Source of the DNA: Henricia sp. BOLD:AAB3569
Lineage: Eukaryota > Echinodermata > Asteroidea > Spinulosida > Echinasteridae
Length of the DNA stretch: 64,000 nucleotides
Reading direction: 5' to 3'
Assembly: GCA_037783545.1 (NCBI GenBank)
Contig: JBBELK010001202.1
Coordinates: 62,001-126,000, forward strand
This document shows positions 1-10,515 of this stretch, piece after piece (positions within the stretch are counted from its first letter, which is position 1; the number at the start of each line of letters is the position of its first letter). A model generated the notes under the pieces. That model was not told the DNA's origin. It saw only the letters and a program-made list of their open reading frames with translations, and searched no databases. Position numbers and translations under genes: made by a program.

Positions 1-290
1 ATGCCCACACGAAGAAAATCGTAGGCCATGATCTTATCTATAAGCCTGTCAAATACGAAAATCATGGGTCACGTGGTTTTCCAGACGGAAGCATTTTAAA
101 ACATGCATATTTTGGTCATTTTCGGGTTGTAATTTGATACCTAATGACGTCACAATGACGTCACCCTTGTATGCACATCTTCACATTGGGGTCGATGTTC
201 CTACAGAGTTTCAAGTTGATAGCTTGAACCGTTTTGAAGAAAAGCTCTGGAAACGTTTGAGTGGAAAAAGAAAAAGAAAAAGAAAAAAAA
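1..290 (+). repeat. 3' part of a TGACGTCA-rich modular repeat
   Basis: This is the right-hand end of the repeat family that fills the first 4.8 kb. It matches 2196-2483 and 4391-4670 nearly base for base. It ends in a purine tract of GAAAAA units that runs straight into the next copy. Two TGACGTCA octamers lie close together near 146-164. No coding potential is seen. The copy continues beyond the left edge. Confidence 0.9.
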
Positions 291-2483
291 AACTAGAGGT
301 ATGACGTTTGTTGTTACAAACGCCAGGTGATCGGGCTAAATGAACATTTTGTGATGAATTTCAGACGTTGTTATCACCTATGGAATGGCAAAAATGGAAG
401 TTCAGCAGCCGATTTCACGAAACTTTACGCAATTGCGCAAGTCCACTTACGCCATTACTTGCGCAATAGCTTATGGCGTAAGTGGACTTGCGCAATTGCG
501 TAAAGTTCCGTGAAATCGGCTGCTGTATACACTAATCCGGTAACTAATATCTCCTCCCTGCATATCCGCCATAGCTGGGGGTTGATAGCTTGCACCGTTT
601 TGAGATATGAATTGTTGAAATAATAACCTTTGAAATCTTGTAATGTGACACCTGTGACGACATCATGACGTCACAATTTTGTGCACAAATTGTTGAACAA
701 TATGTTGAACATCAAGTTCTTAAATGTGTTGAAGGAATCATACCAATATCTGTTGTAGTTTTCAAGATACAGCATTTTAAAACATCTCAGCTCCAAATTT
801 GCGTAATTTGACGTACATTACGTAACCACCGTCCATGTAATGACGTCACCAATGGTATAGTCAAAAGGTCCACATGTGTGAAAACATTTCGTTCCGTAGA
901 ACTATGGTCAAATTCCCTACCACTTTGGCTCTATTTGCATTCAAAGTGCTAAACAAGTGTACATTTTCGAACCTCTTCCGGTTTGGACCGGAAGTAGGCG
1001 TCACACAGGGGTCATGACATCGTATGATTTGTTCAGTTCATTTAGACTTATCATGTTGTGAAAGAATTGTTCAAGTATCTATTACGGTTCTTGAGATATG
1101 AATTTTAAAAATAATAACCTTTGAATTTGTGTAATTTGACACCTGTGACGATATCATGACGTCACAATGTTGTGCACAAATTGTTCAACAATTTGATAAA
1201 CATCAAGTTCTTAAATGTGGCGAAAGAATCATGCAAATATCTGCTGTAGTTCTCAAGATACAGCATTTTAAAACAATTCAGCTCCAAATTTGCGTATTTT
1301 GACGCCACATTACGTAACCACCGTCCATGTGATGACGTCACAAATGGTATAGTCAAAAAGTCTACATGTGTGGAAACATTTCGTTCCGTAGAAATATGGT
1401 CAAATTCACTACCACTTTGAATCTATTTGCATTCAAAACGCTTACAAAATGCACATTTTCGAACAACTTCCGGTTTGGACCGGAAGTAGGCGTCACACAG
1501 GGGTCATGACATCGTATGATTTGTTCAGTTCATTTAGACTTATCATGTTGTGAAAGAATTGTTCAAGTATCTATTACGGTTCTTGAGATATGAATTTTGG
1601 AAATAATAACCTTTGAATTTTTGTAATTTGACACCTGATGACGTCATGATTACGTCACACTTGATGCCATCGTGATACTATACATTCTGGTGAAAGTCTG
1701 CCGTAGGGCCTATGTCTGTATCTAATTTACTAACGATTCAGCTTGGTTTGATAGGCATTGTTGCTGGTAAGTGTAAAAACTGAGATTCTCAGTTTCGTTG
1801 AACTTTGACCTCCAATTGACCCCAGAAGGAAGGGTCAGATAAAAATGCCCACACAAAGAAAGTTGTAGCACAGAATGTCATCTGTAAACCTGCCAAATAC
1901 GAAGATCCTGGGTCACGTGGTTTTCAAGACGGAAGCATTTTAAAATATGCATATTTTGTTTTTTTGGGGGGTGTAATTTGATACTTGATGACGTCACGAT
2001 GACGTCACGCTTGATGCCATCATAATATTATACACGCTGGTGAAAGTCTGCCATAGGACCTATGCCTGTACTTAGTTACTTAAAGATTCAGCTTGGTTTG
2101 ATGGGCATTGTTGCTCAATAAGTGCAAAAATTGCGATTTTCGTTTTCGTTGAACTTTGACCTCAGATTGACCCCAGAAGGAAGGGTCAGATGAAAATGCC
2201 CACACGAAGAAAATCGTAGGCCATGATCTTATCTATAAGCCTGTCAAATACGAAAATCATGGGTCACGTGGTTTTCCAGACGGAAGCATTTTAAAACATG
2301 CATATTTTGGTCATTTTTGGGTTGTAATTTGATACCTAATGACGTCACAATGACGTCACCCTTGTATGCACATCTTCACATTGGGGTTGATGTTCCTACA
2401 AAGTTTCAAGTTGATAGCTTGAACCGTTTTGAAGAAAAGCTCTGGAAACGTTTGAGTGGAAAAAGAAAAAAATAAAAAATAAA
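291..2483 (+). repeat. TGACGTCA-rich modular repeat, copy 1 of a 2.19-kb tandem pair
   Basis: The unit starts AACTAGAGG, followed by a small hairpin (CGTTTGT / ACAAACG) and AGGTGATCGGGC, and ends in a GAAAAA-type tract. It is built of diverged sub-modules. Two ~490-bp modules each carry an inverted pair of CCGGAAGT, and ~350-bp modules start near TTGAACTTTGACCTC. I count nine perfect TGACGTCA octamers in this unit. It has no reading frame of note. A 123-bp foldback sits at 403-525. The next unit is nearly identical, so the duplication is recent or homogenised. Confidence 0.9.
403..525. repeat. Foldback hairpin with ~53-bp arms
   Basis: The arms CAGCAGCCGATTTCACG and CGTGAAATCGGCTGCTG are near-perfect reverse complements over about 53 bp, with a loop of about 17 nt. 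The same structure is at 2596-2718 and 22838-22960, always at the same place in the host repeat. It is either a fixed part of the repeat or an old foldback insertion carried along with it. Confidence 0.85.
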
Positions 2484-4670
2484 AACTAGAGGTATGACGT
2501 TTGTTGTTACAAACGCCAGGTGATCGGGCTAAATGAAAATTTTGTGATGAATTTCAGACGTTGTTATCACCTGTGGAATGGCAAAAATGGAAGTTCAGCA
2601 GCCGATTTCACGAAACTTTACGCAATTGCGCAAGTCCACTTACGCCATTACTTGCGCAATAGCTTATGGCGTAAGTGGACTTGCGCAATTGCGTAAAGTT
2701 TCGTGAAATTGGCTGCTGTATACACTAATCCGGTAACTAATATCTCCTCCCTATATATCCGCCATAGCTGGGGGGTTGATAGCTTGCACCGTTTTGAGAT
2801 ATGAATTGTTGAAATAATAACCTTTGAAATCTTGTAATGTGACACCTGTGACGACATCATGACGTCACAATTTTGTGCACAAATTGTTGAACAATATGTT
2901 GAACATCAAGTTCTTAAATGTGGCGAAGGAATCATACCAATATCGGTTGTAGTTTTCAAGATACAGCATTTTAAAACATCTCCGCTCCAAATTTGCGTAA
3001 TTTGACGTACATTACGTAACCACCGTCCATGTAATGACGTCACCAATGGTATAGTCAAAAGGTCCACATGTGTGAAAACATTTCGTTCCGTAGAACTATG
3101 GTCAAATTCTCTACCACTTTGGCTCTATTTGCATTCAAAGTGCTAAACAAGTGTACATTTTCGAACCTCTTCCGGTTTGGACCGGAAGTAGGCGTCACAC
3201 AGGGGTCATGACATCGTATGATTTGTTCAGTTCATTTAGACTTATCATATTGTGAAAGAATTGTTCAAGTATCTATTACGGTTCTTGAGATATGAATTTT
3301 AAAAATAATAACCTTTGAATTTTTGTAATTTGACACCTGTGACGATATCATGACGTCACAATGTTGTGCACAAATTGTTCAACAATTTGATAAACATCAA
3401 GTTCTTAAATGTGGCGAAAGAATCATGCAAATATCTGCTGTAGTTCTCAAGATACAGCATTTTAAAACAATTCAGCTCCAAATTTGCGTATTTTGACACC
3501 ACATTACGTAACCACCGTCCATGTGATGACGTCACAAATGGTATAGTCAAAAAGTCTACATGTGTGGAAACATTTCGTTCCGTAGAAATATGGTCAAATT
3601 CACTACCACTTTGAATCTATCTGCATTCAAAACGCTTACAAAATGCACATTTTCGAACAACTTCCGGTTTGGACCGGAAGTAGGCGTCACACAGGGGTCA
3701 TGACATCGTATGATTTGTTCAGTTCATTTAGACTTATCATGTTGTGAAAGAATTGTTCAAGTATCTATTACGGTTCTTGAGATATGAATTTTGGAAATAA
3801 TAACCTTTCAATTTTTGTAATTTGACACCTGATGACGTCATGATTACGTCACACTTGATGCCATCGTGATACTATACATTCTGGTGAAAGTCTGCCGTAG
3901 GGCCTATGTCTGTATCTAATTTACTAACGATTCAGCTTGGTTTGATGGGCATTGTTGCTGGTAAGTGTAAAAACTGAGATTCTCAGTTTCGTTGAACTTT
4001 GACCTCCAATTGACCCCAGAAGGAAGGGTCAGATGAAAATGCCCACACAAAGAAAATTGTAGCACAGAATGTCATCTGTAAACCTGCCAAATACGAAGAT
4101 CATGGGTCACGTGGTTTTCAAGACGGAAGCATTTTAAAATATGCATATTTTGTTTTTTTGGGGGGTGTAATTTGATACTTGATGACGTCACGATGACGTC
4201 ACGCTTGATGCCATCATAATATTATACACGTTGGTGAAAGTCTGCCATAGGACCTATGCCTGTACTTAGTTACTTAAAGATTCAGCTTGGTTTGATGGGC
4301 ATTGTTGCTCAATAAGTGCAAAAATTGCGATTTTCGTTTTCGTTGAACTTTGACCTCAGATTGACCCCAGAAGGAAGGGTCAGATGAAAATGCCCACACG
4401 AAGAAAATTGTAGGCCATGATCTGATATATAAGCCTGTCAAATACGAAGATCATGGGTCACGTGGTTTTCCAGACGGAAGCATTTTAAAACATGCATATT
4501 TTGGTCATTTTTGGTTTGTAATTTGATACCTAATGACGTCACAATGACGTCACACTTGTATGCACATCTTCACATTGGGGTTGATGTTCCTACCAAGTTT
4601 TAAGTCGATAGCTTGAACCGTTTTGAAGAAAAGCTCTGGAAACGTTTGAGTGGAAAAAGAAGAAAAAAAA
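2484..4670 (+). repeat. TGACGTCA-rich modular repeat, copy 2 of the tandem pair
   Basis: This unit repeats 291-2483 at a period of about 2,193 bp with only scattered substitutions. Position 2196 matches position 1, and 4391 matches 2196. It has the same foldback (2596-2718) and the same inverted CCGGAAGT pairs near 3173 and 3661. A third, partial module (4391-4670) closes the array. The junction between units joins a purine-rich tail directly to a CTAGAGG head, a head-to-tail arrangement. Confidence 0.9.
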
Positions 4671-4708
4671 TAAAAAAATAAAAAAATAAAGAAATCGTAC
4701 GAGAGTAA

Positions 4709-4739
4709 TAGGTGATCGGGCTGTTGGCCCGATCACCTA
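4709..4739. repeat. 13-bp-stem terminal hairpin of the TGACGTCA-repeat family
   Basis: TAGGTGATCGGGC, a 5-nt loop and its exact reverse complement form a perfect 13-bp stem, preceded by AAATCGTACGAGAG. The identical 31-nt hairpin closes the related repeat at 45275-45305. A second left half without its partner lies at 4769-4787. The stem sequence reappears, unpaired, just after the 5' hairpin of the same family (near 325). Confidence 0.85.
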
Positions 4740-4789
4740 AAAAAGACAAAGAAATCGTAGAAGAGCAATAGGTGATCGGGCTGTTGGAA

Positions 4790-5314
4790 GCTCCATGGTT
4801 TCATTCATAAATTTAGCTGTGTGTGTGACATCATGGCAAAGCAACCAATCGGAATGCACGGATGGTGCACGATCGCGAGTGTATGTAGGTCGAGATGCGC
4901 GTAAATCCAAGGCTTTGCTGCAACAATAAAAAAAAATCCACATCGACAGGCAGCCAATCAAACAAGTGTACATGGATTCAATTGTTTTTTTGGGGGGGGT
5001 GGGGGGGGGGTTTAGGGGGTGCGGAGAGTAACCTGTAAAAATGACATGTAAAAAATGGAGGGCCACTCAAGATGCCGGCGGACCAGTCAAGATGTGACCA
5101 CAGTGGCCCGGGTGGCCAGTGTTAAAAAAAGTTATGGGGAAGCCCAGATTGGTCCAGCAGAGGCGACAAGATTTCTGTCGCTTGTACCACGCGAAATGGG
5201 GCCGGTTTCAACAGGCCTCGGTACGCAGGAGTTTGGGAGTGCGTTAAAGGGGCACTGTTGCAAGAGGATGGACCAGTGTAAACACTGTCTGAAACACTGC
5301 TTAGTTGGAATAAA
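4790..5314. other. Stretch with no recognised gene
   Basis: Mostly unassigned sequence with a G-homopolymer-rich tract near 4992-5010. Open frames on both strands cross low-complexity sequence, and none resembles a protein family I know. Confidence 0.6.
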
Positions 5315-5318
5315 TTAA

Positions 5319-6139
5319 AGGGATACACCGGCTTACTGTTTACATAATGTAGCAATCTAGCATCCTTGACAATAATATTTCGATGGTTGTTGTGAAAACA
5401 ATTATCAAAATGTCACGTACATGTAATTAACTAGAAATGTTTAAAATTAACAAAAGAGAAAAATGTTGGGCTATACGCTTTACCAGCCATCGCGATGTAT
5501 TATGTATCATGTGTTTGTAAATAAAGGTGGCGTTCGGTATGGGTCGACACGTGTTTAACCTCGATTCCTGGTTTTCCCTGACTCATCAAACCAGGTCAGG
5601 TCAGCGCTGACTCGAGGAAGCACATCGAATCGAAAGCAACGTTTTTGGTGTCTTTAGCGCCCTCAATAGGCCTACAGTATATGCTGTTTTTTTCTTCGTA
5701 TATTTATCGCCGCGAACGCCGAACACGAAAACACGTAAATCTGAGAGATTCTCTCGTCCATATCAACACCCAGAAACCATTCTTATGAAATCTGTTGGCA
5801 GATTTGTGTACATATTGGAAAATACGGATGTATATATAGTGTTCGTAGGACACCATTTTCCAACAAGAGAAACCAACCGCGATGACAAAAGCAACTCGCA
5901 CTTCGCGCTGGTTTCTACGGCTGGAAATACAACTAACTCACAAGACCACGTGACTTTTGACAGAACCAGAATCTGGTTCCAAAAAGTCACGTGACCTTAC
6001 ATTTTTGGAAAATGCTAAAAAACGGTCATATTTGACAGCGTCTTTTCAGGATATATCTAATTTACTCTGGTAAGCGCTTTAGAATAATGTGTGGGTCTAT
6101 TTCGAGCCCAAAATAGCCCAACAAAGCGGGTGTGTCCCT
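5319..6139 (+). mobile_element. Nonautonomous TTAA-flanked DNA transposon, copy 1
   Basis: Both ends are inverted (AAAGGGATACACC left, GGTGTGTCCCTTT right) and flanked by TTAA at 5315-5318 and 6140-6143, the target duplication typical of piggyBac and Kolobok elements. It matches 6928-7854 in opposite orientation: its left end pairs with that copy's right end and the reverse. No transposase frame was found. It lies in the UBXN6-like gene region, just past exon 5. Confidence 0.85.
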
Positions 6140-6218
6140 TTAAACGCCTCTGGCTTGAATATCGGTAATCTCAAAAAATTTTGAGCACTTGAAATTGAAA
6201 GATACGTTCAAGACCTAC

Positions 6219-6316
6219 TTGCACATGATGTCTATTCCAGCTCGTCGTTTCTCAGCATCTTTGGTAAGAGTGTGAACCATCTTGGCAGTTGCTTCTAAAG
6301 GATTTTCTGGAAGAAG
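6219..6316 (-). CDS. ubxn6: UBXN6/UBXD1-like protein, exon 5 (start of PUB domain)
   Basis: This is the last exon of the gene visible in the window. The acceptor is a T-rich tract ending CCCCCAG and the donor is GTAGGT. It encodes 32 residues plus two bases: LLPENPLEATAKMVHTLTKD followed by AEKRRAGIDIMC. This fits the beginning of the PUB domain of UBXN6 (pattern DPVAAS...NKD...VKLGVDT in vertebrates), which in that family binds the C-terminal tail of p97/VCP. It joins exon 4 in phase 0 and leaves in phase 2, so further exons with the rest of PUB and the UBX domain must lie left of the window. A conceptual stop (TAG) falls right after the donor and is not used if splicing occurs. Confidence 0.85.
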
Positions 6317-6923
6317 CTGGGGGAAAAAAAATCAACACATTAGTAACTGTACTACTGTGCATTGTGTTGCACTGTGGTTATACAATGAATAATTTAAACA
6401 ATTATACAGTGAGTGAGTGCCTGGGCAGTTTCAGGTGCTAAAATGCGTAAAGGGCAAGGTGATTTCAAGTGCTACTGTACACTGTCCAATTGTTACACTG
6501 TTACGACTCTCAAATGTGCATCATCCATGAGGAGTACCACGGCCGAGCTGCTTAAGTATTGAACTCAGAACCCTGTTCAATTGTAACATTTGTGGGTTTG
6601 AATCCCGACCACGTCCGTGATGCTTGTGTCACTATGCAAGGTAATCTGCCATACCGGTACATTTAAGTTGCCTCTCTCCGCCCAGAAGTGGGTACCTCAA
6701 AAACTGTAAACCATAGTGCTTGTAAATTCGTCATCTGGCCAAAAAAGTGTGTTAAGCATTCAATCAGGTTTCAACACATGTCATTGCTGTGTCTGCTTAC
6801 AGATTTCTTCTAAATAAAATATTACATGTAGAATATTGTTGAAACCTCTAAATGTGAAAGTGTAGTTGCCGACTGCTCAAGAGTAGTGGTCATTTTATAG
6901 TGGCACCAATACTCTGTAACACT
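6317..6923. other. Intronic stretch, nothing recognised
   Basis: Intron sequence between UBXN6-like exons 4 and 5, unremarkable apart from the TTAA element that follows it. Confidence 0.6.
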
Positions 6924-6927
6924 TTAA

Positions 6928-7854
6928 AGGAACACACCGGTTTGTTTGGGCTATTTGGAGCTCGAAATAGACTCATACATGATTCTGAAGGCCTTTCCGA
7001 AATAGACCCTAGCGAACCGATACTGTCCTGAAAAGAAACCACAACATTTTGCCGTTTTTGAGCATATGTCAAAAAAACAAGGATACATGATTTATCAGAA
7101 CCAGATTTCTGGTTCAGATAAATCACGTGCTCTTAGAGTTAATTTTGTTTCCAGCCGTATACAAGTTTATTACTGCAGTACTGCACCAAATTCAGCTCAA
7201 ATTTGTTTCAAAATATTTACGAGTATTTGACAAAAAAGACTCTTTATTCAGGTTATGAAAACTAAGTTAAACATAACTATGAAAAAAAAAAAAAATGTCG
7301 AGTATAGTAGCGTGTTTCACCGGGGACAGTGTACGGACGAACGAGTGACATAAGCGCCGTGGCAGTACACACACTGCGACCGGTACGGTCCGCGGTGCCG
7401 TGGTTCATGCATTGAAATGGGCAGGGAGCCAGACCGCCGGGTATGTTTCGTCATCATGTGTTTTAAGCTCCACGCGGAACTGTCACAACAGCCGGTTGCT
7501 GCAGTTGTATGTCCGTGAAGAAAAACCATAAATGTCGGCTCCTCCAAAGAAAACGAAAAAACTTATTCGGTGGTCAGGGCTGTACAGTGAAATCGTCAGC
7601 AGAAAATGAGATATCCAAAGCAAAATCTGCCAAGAGAAGAGCGAATCGTTTGCGAAAGAGTTGCCGTGAAGCTCGCGCGATAGTGAACGGCTGGTAAAGC
7701 GTATAACCCGACTATTGACAGTTTTTGTTAATTTTAAGCTTTTCCAGTTAATTACAGGACATTTTGATAATCTTTTTTCACAAGGACCATCAAAAGATTA
7801 TTGTCAAGGATGCTACATTACTAAATTATGTAAACAGTTAGCCGGTGTGTTCTT
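6928..7854 (-). mobile_element. Nonautonomous TTAA-flanked DNA transposon, copy 2
   Basis: The ends AAAGGAACACACCGG and CCGGTGTGTTCTT are inverted and flanked by TTAA at 6924-6927 and 7855-7858. It is the reverse-orientation relative of 5319-6139 and lies within the UBXN6-like intron, only about 30 bp from exon 4. A short plus-strand frame near 7530 (MSAPPKKTKKLIRWSG...) is rich in basic residues. It could be a remnant of a transposase first exon, but I do not recognise it. Confidence 0.85.
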
Positions 7855-7888
7855 TTAATGGAATCCCCGAAGGGGTGTTTACTCTTAC

Positions 7889-8047
7889 CCTTGTGAGCAG
7901 ACACATTTTAAGATGCTCATCCACTGAAACTTTGGAAATGACATCTGGACACCCTAAGGGACACTGGAAGCACACACCGCTGACTGACACCAGGGATTGG
8001 TCATCGTGGAATGTGGGCTCCTCTGTTGACCTACAGCTGGCTGATGC
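7889..8047 (-). CDS. ubxn6: UBXN6/UBXD1-like protein, exon 4 (CxxC...HxxxC segment)
   Basis: Exactly 53 codons in phase 0 at both ends, with acceptor CTAATTCAG and donor GTAAGA. The exon includes EPTFHDDQSLVSVSG, then VCFQCPLGCPDVISKVSVDE, then HLKMCLLTR. It aligns with the conserved UBXN6 segment that reads GVYFTCPL in vertebrates and lies just before the PUB domain. Here it has a CxxC and an HxxxC pair, so a zinc finger is plausible, though that is inference. A TTAA transposon begins about 30 bp past the donor and apparently leaves the splice site intact. Confidence 0.88.
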
Positions 8048-8873
8048 CTGAATTAGGAAGCAAATACCGGTAAAGGTTAAAGGAGCAGGACCAGATTTTT
8101 CCACAAATTGGATCTCACTCGAACCTAACAATCATGTAAAATACCTCCCCAAAATACTATCCATGGGAAGAAAACAGGAAAATTGCAATCCTCAATTTGG
8201 ATGTGGAAGCAGAAAGGTTGGTGTGATCACTGCACAGCTTTATGTAACTGGATAAATTAGTTTACTAAACTTTGGTGGATTTTTGACAATATCCCCGGAA
8301 ATATATGGATTGAGGGCGCGAAATATCAGAATGGTAGTAAGAAAAATATGACATCAAAATCTCAACACCCATACGAAAAATGGGGAGGTCAAAAATGTGA
8401 TCTGGTAAGCATGCTCCTTTAAATACAGACAAACATGCATAATGTTGATAGAACGACCACTCAAGGGAGATTGGAAGAGCGACTTCTATTGACAGGCGAC
8501 CTTTCATTACAAATCAAAAGACGGCAACATAAACACTTTTTTTCTGTCTGTTGTTGCCACCACTTCAGATACTATCCGGTGGGAGGGATACTGCATCATG
8601 TAAGCACCATACTGCATCATGTGCGTGTGTACTTTGCAGTAGCGCACGCAAGGAAGGCATGATTGAGGCGGGACGCAACAGCATGTACGGACATGCATGT
8701 AATATACATAATGTAACAGCATTCCCACTCCCGTGGCATTTGATCAGCAGTGTTATATTAATTAGTTTCATAACTTTATTAATTTTGCCGTCAGTAACGT
8801 GCTTTTGCCGACAAAATATGAATTGCAGCATATATGGGAGGCAAAAAAGTACGGGGGAAATTGACATCTTTGC

Positions 8874-8874
<1 letters not shown>

Positions 8875-8906
<32 letters not shown>
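8875..8906 (+). repeat. Poly(C) tract, 32 bases
   Basis: An uninterrupted run of 32 C in an intron of the UBXN6-like gene. The proline or glycine frames across it are artefacts. Its length is likely uncertain in any assembly. Confidence 0.95.
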
Positions 8907-9256
8907 ACCCCTCACCCCGGTGTGTCAAAAACGGCGCTTAACACACGACGCGCTTGTGCAACCAGGCCTGTCAAATCACTTCGTTGAACAAAGGAAGTGT
9001 TCACATATACAAATCTGCTTCATCGAATGAAGCGATCTCTTAATCAAATTAAGCTATTTGGTTTCAACGAACGAAGAGATTCTAATCTTCGTCGAATGAA
9101 GAGGTGTGCGCTCACATCAGGAAATCTCTTCGTCGAATCTTCATTAAACAAAGTGATTTCTCTAGTGAGAACAGGGTCTTGGACACATCCATTTTTAGTG
9201 GGAAGTGAAGTCAAACAAACAAAGCAATAGTCCAACACCAAAACTTGTTGCATTAC

Positions 9257-9324
9257 CTGTGATGAAATTGACAATTCATTCATTCTGTTTGCAGCTGCCT
9301 GTTCTGCCTCAATCTCAGCCATAG
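9257..9324 (-). CDS. ubxn6: UBXN6/UBXD1-like protein, exon 3
   Basis: Acceptor TGTACATGTAG, donor GTAATG. Together with the single base carried from exon 2 it gives 23 codons, AMAEIEAEQAAANRMNELSI then SSQ. The segment is charged and probably helical, matching the linker between the ALARL segment and the CPL segment in UBXN6. The phases (1 in, 0 out) match both neighbours, which supports the model. Confidence 0.82.
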
Positions 9325-9372
9325 CTACATGTACAAGAAAAAAGAATATGGCAGACAGAAATATATGATGTT

Positions 9373-9512
9373 TAATGCCATGGTTATTGGGTCTACACTA
9401 AAACCAGTGAACCTTTTCCCTCTGCTTTAGCAAGGAACGTTTCAGATTACTAGGGAATGTTTAGACCCAATTACCATGGCAACTGACGTCACACTTTAGT
9501 AGTCTATATGCA
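9373..9512. mobile_element. MITE with TGCCATGGTTA-type inverted ends
   Basis: TGCCATGGTTATTGGGTCTA on the left is inverted on the right as TAGACCCAATTACCATGGCA, followed by GACGTCACACTTTAGTAGTC. Two relatives are at 30176-30347 and 42126-42300. The left end seems shortened. No coding capacity. Confidence 0.75.
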
Positions 9513-9717
9513 GTTCTGGGAAAGATTACCATGTATGGACAACCTCCGAGACCCCATACGCTAAACTTAATAAACAACTCTCAAAAAATTGCTTTCCTTA
9601 GTAAATTCATGACACGTTTCCCTCCTAATTTTCAGTTTTTATAACTAATCCAAAATTGTTACGTTGTTTGTGTGTCATAAAAAGGAAAATCCTGGGTGTC
9701 CTTGCTTCTCAACTAAC

Positions 9718-9884
9718 CTTTAGCTCTGACCATGTTTGCTTTACTGGATGCCGATGCAGGCCTGTGTGGTTGCAATCTAGCGAGCGCAGCCTCACCAGCC
9801 CTCTGTGCACTTAGAGCTGGAGTGACTCGCACAGGTTCTGAACTGGAGTTAGCAGCAACAGGCCTTTTGGGATAAGGTAGGTAA
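9718..9884 (-). CDS. ubxn6: UBXN6/UBXD1-like protein, exon 2
   Basis: The acceptor is AATCCAGAG (choosing the second AG keeps exon 1 in frame) and the donor is GTTAGT. It encodes YLPYPKRPVAANSSSEPVRV, then TPALSAQRAGEAALARLQPH, then a basic stretch ending NMVRAK. The AGEAALARL core corresponds to AAAALARL in vertebrate UBXN6, a short helix in the otherwise disordered N-terminal half. It leaves in phase 1 and exon 3 restores the codon. The alternative acceptor two bases upstream would add a serine codon but would not match exon 1. Confidence 0.82.
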
Positions 9885-9989
9885 CTCTGGATTAAAAGTC
9901 TGGATTAAAGGCTCATTGCATACGGTTATTGAAAAAAAGAACAGGCAGGCAAGTGTGTCATTACAAAAAAAGGGGGAAATGCCAACACA

Positions 9990-10330
9990 ATTTTATGAAA
10001 ACCGCTTGTGGCAAGGCTAACTGCATCAACCTCTGCAAGAACCACTGAGGCAGGGTGCGCCACTCTGAGCAGCCCTTCCATGACTGTTTTTGAGACGTGC
10101 AACTCTAGAGGTCAACTCATCCAACACAGGATTAGTAAGATTGAAAACCCAACAAAATTTGTTTTTTTATCTCGAGCCCTTAAAGGCAGTATACATGTAT
10201 CTCAAAAATCAGAAATGTTCACAGATTTACGCCTTACTCACACAATATAAACATGATGACCATATAAAACTTCCACTTAAATGGTTTTGTCTAAAGTGCT
10301 ATAGTCTTTGAGAAATGAGTAAAACAATTA
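9990..10330. other. Possible unassigned exon remnant
   Basis: Sequence near 10008-10140 has a coding-like composition on both strands, but I found no supported splice frame or family. It lies in intron 1 of the UBXN6-like gene. Confidence 0.25.
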
Positions 10331-10344
10331 GTTTTCGTCTCTTG

Positions 10345-10515
10345 AGACGAAAATTCAATTTGTCCGAAAACCATTTCGCCCCCAAACCACTTCGCCCGAG
10401 TGCCATTTTGCCTCAAATCACTTCGTCCAAACACTACATCCCCAAATGCTACTTCGCCCTAAACCACTTCGTGCACAGGCCGTGGTTCAGGGCGAAATGG
10501 TTTTGGGGCAAAATG
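10345..10515. repeat. Minisatellite of 13- to 15-bp CACTTCGCCC-type units with an inverted unit
   Basis: Diverged units such as AACCATTTCGCCCCC and AACCACTTCGCCC repeat about eight times. One inverted unit (GGGCGAAATGGTTT) closes the array near 10493, so the block can fold back. It resembles the inverted 16-mer arrays at 19838 and 20372 in organisation but not in sequence. Confidence 0.7.

Noticed and set aside
1600-1680. CTGATGA strings in the modular repeats as hammerhead ribozymes
   Set aside because: The CTGATGA is part of TGACGTCA-type palindromes. No GAAA core or three-stem arrangement could be built around it.
8551-9030. 159-codon frame with a proline run
   Set aside because: It exists only because of the 32-base C tract. 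The rest has no protein resemblance and lies in an intron of the minus-strand gene.
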